Below are positions 52,746-60,987 of a stretch of 64,000 bases of DNA, in pieces (position 1 is the first letter of the stretch; each line of letters starts with the position of its first letter). This stretch comes from an uncultured Clostridia bacterium (GTDB lineage Bacteria; Bacillota; Clostridia; TANB77; CAG-465). Under the pieces are notes generated by a model. The model did no database searches and was not told the DNA's origin. It saw only the letters and a list, made by a program, of their open reading frames with translations. Location of the stretch: contig CALWOC010000003.1 of NCBI GenBank assembly GCA_944383015.1, forward strand, positions 1-64,000. Direction: 5' to 3'. The position numbers and the translations under genes were made by a program.

Positions 52746-55517
52746 TTACATTCCATATTTATATATATCAAGTATAAGCGCTGCATCATTTGCATTTACC
52801 ACAGAATCAAAGTTTACATCTGCAACTATTTTCTGGACATCTGTAGCATTTCCATATTTATATATATCAAGTACTAAAGCTGCATCATTTGCATTTACAA
52901 CTCCATCATAGTTTATATCTCCTAGCATATAATTTTCATCACTAACAACAATATTTAGTTTTGATACCAATTCATTATATGTTGCTGTAATAACTGCTTT
53001 ACCTTTTGACTTTGCAACAATTTTTCCATTTTGTACTGTAGCTACATTCTCATCAGAAGAAGTAAATACAATATCACTTTCATTTTGATCATATGAATCA
53101 AATGTATAATCTAAATTTATACTTTCACCAACTTTAATTATATAACCACGACTATTAAATTCTAGCTTATCTACTGAAAAAATATTAACCTCAATAGTAT
53201 CACTAACATCTTTATAACTTGCTTTAATTGTTACTTTTCCTGTTCCAACTATCTCAAGCTCATTATTTACTACTTTTATAATATCTTGATTATTACTTTC
53301 ATAAATAATATCTTTATCTGTTGCACCATCATTAAAATAATAATCTAAATCAAACTCTATTTTTGAATTATTTCTATATGGAACATCTAAAGCATCACAT
53401 GTAAAGTACAAACTATTAGGCTTTAATACATAAATTTCTATTGTATCTGAAGCATCTTCATACGTTGCTGTAATTATTGTTTTTCCCTCTTTAATTGCTG
53501 TTATTTGACCATTTTCAACAGTTGCTACCTCATTATCTGAAGAAGACCATACTATCTCCTCTACATCTGCACCATGTAATAAATGATAACTAAAATTAAT
53601 ATCTATTTTTTCACCAATAATAATATTTAAAATATCATTATCAAATTTTATCTTATTTGTCTCCTTTAACACATTAATAGTAATACTTGCAACAATATTG
53701 TTATAACTTGCAGTAATAACAGCTTGTCCTTCTTTTTTAGCTTTTATATTTCCATTTTGATCTACTTCAACTATATCTGAATCACTTGTATTCCAAACAA
53801 TTGTAGCACCATCTTCTAAATTATAACTATACTCTAATGCTTTAGTATATCCAGCTTCAATTTCTAGGGTATCTTGTGCAAATTCTATTTTATTTTTACT
53901 ACTTAATTTAGCATAAATAATTGTATCATCCATAATAGTGTCTGAAAAATTATACTCATTTTCATAATTTTCATCATAGTACCAACCTTCAAAATTATAG
54001 TTATTAAACTCTGGATTATCAAATTCATCAACTGCTAAACCAAATTTTTGTAATGTAACCTCTTTATATTTGGTTCCATTTGCAATAAATGTAACCTTAG
54101 GTTTTTCAACGTAAGTTAACATTGTTTTGCCTTCAATTAAACCTTCAAAATCAGTTCTTCCTTTTAAATAATAATAAGGCACATCCGGCTTTAAAAATGT
54201 ATATTCTGATATAGATGGAACAGGACCTCTAAATATGATTCCCTTTACATTGTCTGCTCTATAAAATGCACTTGCTCCAATTTCGTGAACACCAGCACCT
54301 ATTACTATATATCCATCTAAAGACACAGAATTAAAAAATGTTGCATCTCCTATTTTATTTACAGAATCAGGTATAATCAAATCACCTTTTAGGCTTGTAA
54401 GATAATCAAAAGCCCAATTATTAATTATTCTTAAACTATTGCCTAATGAAACGCTCTCAACACCTGTACAATTAAAAAACGCTCTTTCCCCAATTTCTCT
54501 TATATTATTTGGAATCACTATCTCTTTTAAACTTGAACAATTTCCAAAACAATCATCAGGTATAATCTCAATGTCACAATTTAAATCTATTTCTTCTATG
54601 CTATAGCAATTAAAAAATGCCACCTTATCAATAGATGATAAACTAGATGGGAAATCTATAGTTCCAGATAAACTATGACAATCAAAAAATGCACCTTCTC
54701 CAATTTCTTCTAATCCTTCTGGAAATTCAATAGGTCCTGGTAAGTCTTTACAATTATAAAAAGCATAATCTCTAATAGACTTTACAGAACTTGCAATATT
54801 TACACGACTTTTTCTTGTATCGACACACTTTATAACCTCCGTTTTATCTTTATTATAAAGTATCCCATCTAAAAATACAAAATAATCATTATTTTTATCT
54901 ATATTAATTTTCTCTAAAGAAGATGTATTATATAGTGCAAGTATACCAACATCAAATACATTTTCTGGAACATTAATAATTGTTACTTTTGATGCATTAA
55001 GAAATGAATTATCACAAATATATAAAGTTTCATCTCTTAAAGTTACTTCTCCTCTTTTTCCCTCAGGACATGAAACAAAATACACAAAATCTTTACTATA
55101 AACCATTCCATCATCTGAAGCATAAGTATCATTATTTTTATCTATTTCAACTTCTTCTAAATTTCTACAGTTAAAAAATGTATCTGGATATATAACTTTA
55201 ACACAAGAAGGCACATAAATCTTTTTTAGATTAGTACCATTTGCAAAACATTCACTATAAAGACCATATACCTGATAACCATCAATAGTAGAAGGAAGTA
55301 CAAGTTCTGTTGTCTTTCCTCTATAGTCTACAATATATGCTCTTCCATTTGCCAGCATATACGAATAGTCTCCATAATCTATAGTTGATGATGATGAAGC
55401 ATTTGGATCTATCTCATCTATTTCTTCTGTATAATTAACAGCACCAAAGGCTGATTTATTGCATATTAAAAAACAACAAACTAATAATATCACTAATATT
55501 ATTTTTCTATTCCTCAT
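52746..55517 (-). CDS. Large secreted LRR/Big2 protein with dockerin
   Basis: 923 residues. Signal peptide about 1-25. BspA/LRR_5 repeats (about 60-450), a Listeria-Bacteroides type repeat (about 465-530: VTFIANGTKYKEVTLQ, FEGWYYDENYENEYNF), then about four Big2 (bacterial Ig-like) domains (about 535-860, with WNTSDSDIVEVDQNGNIKAK and WSSSDNEVATVENGQITAI). Dockerin at 866-923 is divergent (DINYDG, DVNFDS). First gene of a two-gene dockerin operon. The layout resembles adhesins of gut bacteria, here with a dockerin as attachment module. Confidence 0.92.
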   Translation of the reverse strand: MRNRKIILVILLVCCFLICNKSAFGAVNYTEEIDEIDPNASSSSTIDYGDYSYMLANGRAYIVDYRGKTTELVLPSTIDGYQVYGLYSECFANGTNLKKIYVPSCVKVIYPDTFFNCRNLEEVEIDKNNDTYASDDGMVYSKDFVYFVSCPEGKRGEVTLRDETLYICDNSFLNASKVTIINVPENVFDVGILALYNTSSLEKINIDKNNDYFVFLDGILYNKDKTEVIKCVDTRKSRVNIASSVKSIRDYAFYNCKDLPGPIEFPEGLEEIGEGAFFDCHSLSGTIDFPSSLSSIDKVAFFNCYSIEEIDLNCDIEIIPDDCFGNCSSLKEIVIPNNIREIGERAFFNCTGVESVSLGNSLRIINNWAFDYLTSLKGDLIIPDSVNKIGDATFFNSVSLDGYIVIGAGVHEIGASAFYRADNVKGIIFRGPVPSISEYTFLKPDVPYYYLKGRTDFEGLIEGKTMLTYVEKPKVTFIANGTKYKEVTLQKFGLAVDEFDNPEFNNYNFEGWYYDENYENEYNFSDTIMDDTIIYAKLSSKNKIEFAQDTLEIEAGYTKALEYSYNLEDGATIVWNTSDSDIVEVDQNGNIKAKKEGQAVITASYNNIVASITINVLKETNKIKFDNDILNIIIGEKIDINFSYHLLHGADVEEIVWSSSDNEVATVENGQITAIKEGKTIITATYEDASDTIEIYVLKPNSLYFTCDALDVPYRNNSKIEFDLDYYFNDGATDKDIIYESNNQDIIKVVNNELEIVGTGKVTIKASYKDVSDTIEVNIFSVDKLEFNSRGYIIKVGESINLDYTFDSYDQNESDIVFTSSDENVATVQNGKIVAKSKGKAVITATYNELVSKLNIVVSDENYMLGDINYDGVVNANDAALVLDIYKYGNATDVQKIVADVNFDSVVNANDAALILDIYKYGM

Positions 55518-55590
55518 AAAAATTACCCCTTACAAAAATTATTGTATACTAAACAATAACAAATTTCAACTTATATATAGATAAAATAAA

Positions 55591-55618
55591 ACAGAGCCAC
55601 TATATTTTATGACCCTGT
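55591..55618 (-). terminator. Terminator after lepA
   Basis: ACAGGGTCA and TGGCTCTGT (minus strand, two G-T pairs) form a 9-bp stem followed by TTTATTTTA. Confidence 0.75.
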
Positions 55619-55634
55619 AATATTTTTTTAATCT

Positions 55635-57440
55635 TTATTCATCTATTTTTAACACACTAATAAAAGCATCTTGCGGAAGTTCAACAGTACCTACCCTTCT
55701 CATTCTCTTTTTACCTTCTTTTTGTTTTTCTAATAATTTTCTTTTTCTTGTAATATCTCCACCATAGCATTTTGCAAGTACATCTTTTCTCATTGCTTTA
55801 ACTGTCTCACGTGCTACAACTTTTCCTCCAATTGCTGCTTGTACTGGAACTTCAAATAGTTGTCTTGGAATAATGTCTTTAAGTTTTTCAGCAATTTTTC
55901 TTCCTCTTGACTCTGCGTTTGGTCTATATACAATAAATGATAAAGCATCAACAATTTGTCCATTTAATAATATGTCCAGTTTTACAAGATTTGATTTTTT
56001 ATAATCTGTAACCTCATAGTCAAATGAAGCATATCCTCTTGTGCGTGATTTTAGACTATTAAAAAAGTCATATATTATCTCATTTAAAGGCAGCTTATAC
56101 TCAAGCATAACACGTAAATTATCAATATACTTCATATTTATAAATTCACCTCTTCTTTGCTGACATAGCTCCATTACGTTTCCAACATATTCTTTAGGTG
56201 TAATTATTTCTGTATGTGCTATAGGCTCTTCAATATAACTAATCTCTTGTGGTGAAGGTAATTCTGACGGATTATATAGTTCAATCATCTCACCATTTGT
56301 TTTATATACCTTATATATAACAGATGGAGCTGTTGTTATTATTTCTAAGTTATATTCTCTTTCAAGTCTTTCTACAATTATCTCCATATGTAAAAGTCCT
56401 AAAAATCCACATCTAAATCCATGCCCTAATGCAGATGAAGACTCTAACTCATAATGCAAAGAAGCATCATTTAACTTTAATTTATTTATCGCTTCTTTTA
56501 ACTCTTCATAGTCTGAACCATCTGCTGGAAATATACCAGAATATACCATGGATTTTACTTCTTTATATCCTTTTAAAGGCTCTATTGCTTTATTTTGAAT
56601 TGTTGTAATTGTATCACCTACGCGTATGTCAGATAAATTCTTAATACTTGCAGCAATAAATCCAACCTCTCCTGCTGTAAGTTCATCTGCTTTTACATAG
56701 CCACCTGGTTTAAAATAACCAATATTTACTACTTCATACTCCTTGTTATTTGACATAGTAACAATTTTATCTCCCCTTTTTACTACACCATCTACAACAC
56801 GAACAAAAGCAATTGCTCCTTCATAATTATCATATACAGAATCAAAAATTAGACATTTTGTCGGCTTATTATCATCACCTTTTGGAGGTGGAATTTTGGT
56901 TATTATTTGTTCTAAAACTTCTTCAACATTAAGTCCCGTTTTTGCAGAAATACAAGGTATTCCTTCTGTATCAAGTCCAATAATATCTTCAATTTCTTTT
57001 TTTACCTCATCAATTCTTGCATTAGGTAAATCTATCTTATTTATTACTGGTAATATTTCAAGATCATTATCTAAAGCAAGATATACATTAGCTAACGTCT
57101 GTGCTTCTACTCCTTGCGCAGCATCTACAACAAGTATCGCACCTTCACATGCAGCAAGACTTCTTGATACTTCATAATTAAAATCTACATGTCCAGGAGT
57201 ATCAATTAAATTTAAAATATATTCTTTATTATCTTTTGCTGTATACTTCATTCTTACAGCTTGTGATTTTATTGTTATACCTCTTTCCCTTTCTATATCC
57301 ATATTATCTAATAATTGCTCTTGCATTTTTCTTTGCTCGACAGAACCAGTAAGCTGTAATAATCTATCTGCAAGAGTAGATTTACCATGATCTATATGTG
57401 CTATTATACTAAAATTTCTTATGTTATCTTTTTTTACCAT
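55635..57440 (-). CDS. lepA: Elongation factor 4
   Basis: 601 residues, standard length. GTPase motifs [15 protein letters not shown] (G1), [12 protein letters not shown] (G3), NKIDLPNA (G4), and the C-terminal LepA domain ending [20 protein letters not shown]. Back-translocating or initiation-related ribosomal GTPase. Monocistronic. Confidence 0.98.
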   Translation of the reverse strand: MVKKDNIRNFSIIAHIDHGKSTLADRLLQLTGSVEQRKMQEQLLDNMDIERERGITIKSQAVRMKYTAKDNKEYILNLIDTPGHVDFNYEVSRSLAACEGAILVVDAAQGVEAQTLANVYLALDNDLEILPVINKIDLPNARIDEVKKEIEDIIGLDTEGIPCISAKTGLNVEEVLEQIITKIPPPKGDDNKPTKCLIFDSVYDNYEGAIAFVRVVDGVVKRGDKIVTMSNNKEYEVVNIGYFKPGGYVKADELTAGEVGFIAASIKNLSDIRVGDTITTIQNKAIEPLKGYKEVKSMVYSGIFPADGSDYEELKEAINKLKLNDASLHYELESSSALGHGFRCGFLGLLHMEIIVERLEREYNLEIITTAPSVIYKVYKTNGEMIELYNPSELPSPQEISYIEEPIAHTEIITPKEYVGNVMELCQQRRGEFINMKYIDNLRVMLEYKLPLNEIIYDFFNSLKSRTRGYASFDYEVTDYKKSNLVKLDILLNGQIVDALSFIVYRPNAESRGRKIAEKLKDIIPRQLFEVPVQAAIGGKVVARETVKAMRKDVLAKCYGGDITRKRKLLEKQKEGKKRMRRVGTVELPQDAFISVLKIDE

Positions 57441-57565
57441 ATTTCATCCTTCCGTATTAATAAATTATACCAAAAATATTATATATATTCAATATATTAA
57501 TATAAAAATTAATTGTACATATTTAATGTCTGTGATATAATATTAATGTTATTTAGGAGGGAAAA

Positions 57566-58000
57566 ATGTATACCATAGGTGACTATGTAGAAATACCAGA
57601 TAATAATATTGTTGGTAAAATAACTAATATATCCAAACAAAATATTATTATATTATATAAAGATAAATATATAAAAGTTAGTAAATCTAAAGTAAAAGAA
57701 ACTAATAAACATGAAAAAGAAAATAGTTTTAGTATAAAAGTAAAAATTTCATCTCCTCCACTTGATGAAATAATGATACGACATCAAACAGTAGATGAAG
57801 CTTTAGAAAATTTAGAAAAATTTATAGATAATGCTATTTGCAATAACGTAAAAATTGTAAAAATTATTCATGGGAAAAATGGTGGTATTCTAAGACGTGA
57901 AGTACATAAGTTTCTGGATAATTCTCCATATGTTAAAGAACATAGACTTGGAGGATATTATGAAGGTAGTTACGGAGTTACAATAGCTTTTTTAAAGTGA
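57566..58000 (+). CDS. Small Smr-domain protein (MutS2 C-terminal type)
   Basis: 144 residues. A short SH3/KOW-like N-terminal part (YTIGDYVEIPDNNIVGKI), a linker, and an Smr domain (about 60-143) with TVDEALENLEKFIDNA and the IIHGKNGGILRREV signature. It has the C-terminal layout of MutS2 without the ATPase. Smr domains nick DNA or RNA, or act at stalled ribosomes. Promoter TTGTAC/TATAAT (17-base spacer), TTAGGAGGG. Confidence 0.85.
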   Translation: MYTIGDYVEIPDNNIVGKITNISKQNIIILYKDKYIKVSKSKVKETNKHEKENSFSIKVKISSPPLDEIMIRHQTVDEALENLEKFIDNAICNNVKIVKIIHGKNGGILRREVHKFLDNSPYVKEHRLGGYYEGSYGVTIAFLK

Positions 58001-58021
58001 TAGCAGTATGCTATCACTTTT
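57997..58021 (+). terminator. Terminator after Smr gene
   Basis: AAAGTGATAGCA and TGCTATCACTTT form a 12-bp stem with loop GTA, followed by TATTTTA. Confidence 0.88.
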
Positions 58022-58031
58022 ATTTTATCAA

Positions 58032-58235
58032 AAAAAGAATCCCATAAAAATGAGACTCTTGCACACAAAAAAAGTATTAATTCTTTTTGCTTTTTATTGC
58101 CGTACATTCTAATTACAATTCTTCACACGAGCGTAGCTTAAAGCTATCTGTGTTACAAATCAAAGCGTCTTAAAAAAACGTTTGATACGAATTATCTCCA
58201 AAAAAATGGATAGAATGCAGAAATTGTATACCAAT
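58032..58235 (-). ncRNA. Possible small structured RNA (weak)
   Basis: The 407-base gap 58001-58407 has no convincing gene. On the minus strand a possible promoter (TTGATT, 17-base spacer, TAATAT near 58.24 kb), hairpins ATCAAACG/CGCTTTGAT and TAGCT/AGCTA, and a terminator (AGAGTCTCAT/ATGGGATTCT pairing only with G-T pairs on this strand, then seven T) suggest a transcript of about 200 nt. It could equally be the 3' end of the upstream gene's message. Confidence 0.35.
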
Positions 58236-58357
58236 ATCTATATTACACTAAAAAAATAGCATAATCAAACCACTTTTTAATCAGTATACTAGCAAATATG
58301 AATGTCATCCAAGTCCTGTGTACAAAAATTCATACATAAGTATAGGATTCTAGTCCG

Positions 58358-58374
58358 TTCACTTTACTTTAATT
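58358..58374. repeat. 17-bp direct repeat downstream of acidic protein gene
   Basis: 16 of 17 bases match 59751-59767, same orientation. Together they bracket the compositionally odd gene. Confidence 0.5.
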
Positions 58375-58407
58375 AATAACGATTCATCACATCTCTAGTC
58401 TCAGAAT

Positions 58408-59700
58408 CTAATCAAAGTTTAAAACATTCACAGTCACTGAAGCTGTAGCTGTGCTTGTGCCATCAGCGCCTATGATAACAGGTGATATAACAGTTGCTAC
58501 ACCATCTTGGGTGTTAACGCTTAAATAACCGTTTGCAATGCTATAATCTAACCCATCTAGCCCCTCTACAGTCTTAACGTCACCTGTTACTTTAAATTGA
58601 ACGGTATCTCCAGCTATTGCTTCATTTCCATCAAGAGCAGTTATTGTAACTGGAGTTTTCACAGGCTCAACAGGAGTTGTCTCCTCTGAAGTATTGTCGT
58701 CACTTGGCTTAGTTGTCTCGTCCTCCTTGTTGTTATCTTCTTCCGGTTTTTGTGTTGGAGTATTTGCTTCTTCTTTATTACCATCATCTGGCTTTTCAGA
58801 AGGTTTTACATCCTCGTCGTCATCTTTGCCTTCTTCTGGCTTTTGAGTAGTTTCTGTTTTATCTGAATCTTCCTCCTCTTTACCATCAGTTGGCTTTGTT
58901 TGCTCAAACATATCATCAAGTTCAGTGTCATCAGACTCTTCTGCATCTTCTTTAAGTTGATCTTCATCAGGTAATGGTGCTGGTGGAGTTTTATCTTCAC
59001 CTTCGTTGATTGAGTCTTGAGCATTGTCTTTATCAATGTCAACTTGTGGAGCGTCATTTGGCTCTTCTTCTTGTGGTCTATTATCTACAACACCTGTAAT
59101 TCCATCTTCAAGATCAACCTTGTCTTTACCATTATTCACCTCGTTTTGTATTTCTTCATTTTGTTCATTTCTATTATCGTCTGAGCTTTGAATATGGTTT
59201 TTATCACCAGCAGTTGATGTTGCATTACCAACATTCACATTTGAACCGTTAGAGTTTCCTCCTACGTTTGAGTAATTAGGAGTTAATTTTTCTGATGGAT
59301 CAAAGTTTGATCCCCCGCGATAGCCTCCGCTACCAGAATTTGAATTTGAGCTTTCTTGCTGCTCAGCAGAATCTGTCTCGTCTTGTGTTTGTTCATCATC
59401 AGTTTGTTCATCAACAATAACTGTTGGTTGCTCAACTGGTGCTGGTTCTTCGTCCTTAAATCTTAAGAACATAAATGATAGTAATATTGCTAGTATTATC
59501 ATTATAACTATAGGAACTTTCGCCCTCTTGTTCACTTCTTTGTGAAACAATCTCGTTACAAGATAAGGAACTGCAATTAAAGCTGCAATTAATACTATCC
59601 AGTTATGTGTAATTGCCCAAAGGGCTATTACAATAATTGATGTCACAGCACAAGATCCGTAAACAGACTTAGTAGAGAAAATTTGATTATTCTTCTCCAT
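58408..59700 (-). CDS. Acidic low-complexity membrane protein with Ig-like C-terminal domain
   Basis: 430 residues from ATG 59700 (MEKNNQIFSTKS), with AAAGGA upstream. Two or three N-terminal membrane segments (about 15-80), then about 270 residues of low-complexity E/D/N/P/T-rich spacer (TQKPEEGKDDDEDV, KPSDDNTSEETT) and a Big-like domain (about 345-430: VTITALDGNEAIAGDTVQF). Base and codon use is visibly richer in G+C (GTC, CTC, GCC) than the neighbours. The layout is that of a cell-wall-spanning stalk. No LPxTG or dockerin. Likely acquired or fast evolving; function unknown. Confidence 0.75.
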   Translation of the reverse strand: MEKNNQIFSTKSVYGSCAVTSIIVIALWAITHNWIVLIAALIAVPYLVTRLFHKEVNKRAKVPIVIMIILAILLSFMFLRFKDEEPAPVEQPTVIVDEQTDDEQTQDETDSAEQQESSNSNSGSGGYRGGSNFDPSEKLTPNYSNVGGNSNGSNVNVGNATSTAGDKNHIQSSDDNRNEQNEEIQNEVNNGKDKVDLEDGITGVVDNRPQEEEPNDAPQVDIDKDNAQDSINEGEDKTPPAPLPDEDQLKEDAEESDDTELDDMFEQTKPTDGKEEEDSDKTETTQKPEEGKDDDEDVKPSEKPDDGNKEEANTPTQKPEEDNNKEDETTKPSDDNTSEETTPVEPVKTPVTITALDGNEAIAGDTVQFKVTGDVKTVEGLDGLDYSIANGYLSVNTQDGVATVISPVIIGADGTSTATASVTVNVLNFD

Positions 59701-59714
59701 GGCAATCATCCTTT

Positions 59715-59831
59715 CTAAAAATTTTTAATAAACGTATCAGAAAACGGACATTCACTTTGCTTTAATTTACGTAAACTTACCTCCTCATAATTATTAGAAT
59801 TACTGCATTTGCAAATTTGCTTTTGCCTCAT
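59715..59831 (-). CDS. Possible 38-residue upstream reading frame
   Basis: Starts at ATG 59831, about 12 bases after the expected transcript start, and ends 14 bases before the ATG of the acidic membrane protein. The product begins MRQKQICKCSNSNNYEE and holds CKC plus a later ECP. No Shine-Dalgarno sequence ahead, so it would be nearly leaderless. Internally it contains GAGGAGG. It may be a leader peptide or a small protein. Confidence 0.35.
   Translation of the reverse strand: MRQKQICKCSNSNNYEEVSLRKLKQSECPFSDTFIKNF
59751..59767. repeat. 17-bp direct repeat upstream of acidic protein gene
   Basis: TTCACTTTGCTTTAATT; partner at 58358-58374 differs by one base. Confidence 0.5.
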
Positions 59832-59849
59832 TTTTTAAGATACATAATA

Positions 59850-59878
59850 ATTATAGCACACCGCACCAAGTAATGCAA
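59850..59878 (-). promoter_or_regulatory. Promoter of acidic membrane protein gene
   Basis: Minus strand: TTGCAT (59873-59878), 17-base spacer, TATAAT (59850-59855) with extended -10 TGC, as in the promoters at 12.0 and 34.3 kb. Confidence 0.75.
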
Positions 59879-59928
59879 TATTTTTTTTATATTTTTGTAA
59901 ATATTATGTAATGTTATGCTTAAAAATA

Positions 59929-59961
59929 AACTATAAAGCTATATTTTGCTTTATAGTTTAC
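59929..59961. terminator. Bidirectional-type terminator
   Basis: AAACTATAAAGC and GCTTTATAGTTT form a 12-bp stem beyond the minus-strand gene at 59958. Confidence 0.85.
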
Positions 59962-60902
59962 TTAATTTTTTTTATAATTAAACCAATTTGTTTTTCTGTG
60001 ATTTTAGGTTTTACATTTTTTATATATATAATAAACTTTTTAATTTTTTCTATAAATTGCTTATCTAAAATTCTTTCTGACATCTCAATAGTAAAATACC
60101 AGCTACTCTCATCTTCATAAATTAATAGCTTAATATTTTTTTGCTTTTCATCAATTAATAATTTTATTACTCTACAAATAACAAAAATGACATCATTTAA
60201 AGGTCCGCAAATATAAGATCCTACTTTTATTTTTTCTTCAACAACAAGCTTTACTTGATTTATTTTTAAATATTCATCTAATATTTCATTAATAATCTGT
60301 TTTATTTGACTACAATGCATTATAGATTCATTTGAAAGAGTTGTAGCATTAGATATTAGCTCTAAAAGCATATTTGAATTTTCAAGTGCATTAACATTTT
60401 TTCCATATAAACTATCTAATATTTCCCTTTTTTGCCTGTCTTCTTTTAAATCTTCACTAAGTAATTTTATAACATCTTGACTTGCGCCTAATACTAACAG
60501 GTTTGATTGAATTTTATGAGATATACTTTCTACTAAATTTCCTACAATTTCTAGTTTATATTTTTGAAAATCAATTTTTTGCTCATTATCTATAATCTTT
60601 AAAGTATATACTATCTCTGTCATTAATGCTTCAAAATTTGTATTATGATTATTAAATATAATTAATTTTGTATAGTTACTATAACTTTTTATATTCTCTA
60701 ACTCATTAAAGCTATCAAATAAATATACAAGTATTTTTATTCTTCCTTTAGTTAAATCTATTAATAACTTATCTATATTCTCATATTCCTCTACTTTAAA
60801 ATCATTTTTTTCTACCTCATCTACTACTTTTTTTAATATATTTTTATGCTTAGAATAAATAGTTATCTTTATATTTTTCTTTACATCTTCATATATTATC
60901 AT
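59958..60902 (-). CDS. Degenerate histidine-kinase-like protein
   Basis: 314 residues. N-terminal part (about 1-110) resembles a receiver or alpha/beta sensing domain without clear acidic pocket. The segment VESISHKIQSNLLVLGASQDV looks like a HisKA dimerisation box with a His at the right place. The ATPase part keeps weak strands (INEILDEYLKINQVKLVV) but lacks the DxGxG and G2 glycine motifs, so it probably cannot bind ATP normally. A dead kinase or a phosphotransfer/histidine-containing regulator is possible (compare Spo0B-like proteins). No response regulator adjacent. Confidence 0.6.
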   Translation of the reverse strand: MIIYEDVKKNIKITIYSKHKNILKKVVDEVEKNDFKVEEYENIDKLLIDLTKGRIKILVYLFDSFNELENIKSYSNYTKLIIFNNHNTNFEALMTEIVYTLKIIDNEQKIDFQKYKLEIVGNLVESISHKIQSNLLVLGASQDVIKLLSEDLKEDRQKREILDSLYGKNVNALENSNMLLELISNATTLSNESIMHCSQIKQIINEILDEYLKINQVKLVVEEKIKVGSYICGPLNDVIFVICRVIKLLIDEKQKNIKLLIYEDESSWYFTIEMSERILDKQFIEKIKKFIIYIKNVKPKITEKQIGLIIKKIK

Positions 60903-60943
60903 ATAAACTCTCCTATATTTTGATTATATATGAAAAGAAAAAA

Positions 60944-60984
60944 ATAATAAAGTATAATTTTAAAAAATTATACTTTATTATATT
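60944..60984 (-). terminator. Terminator after GH25 dockerin gene
   Basis: AATAAAGTATAATT and AATTATACTTTATT form a 14-bp stem; T-run on the minus strand. Confidence 0.85.
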
Positions 60985-60987
60985 AAT

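Noticed and set aside
58163-58185. Third copy of the Xer-flanking repeat (reverse TTTAAGACG)
   Set aside because: Only nine bases match; within chance for AT-rich sequence.
58806-59057. Frame inside the acidic low-complexity gene
   Set aside because: Lysine/glutamine-rich product from a shifted reading of the E/D-rich repeats; no start signals.
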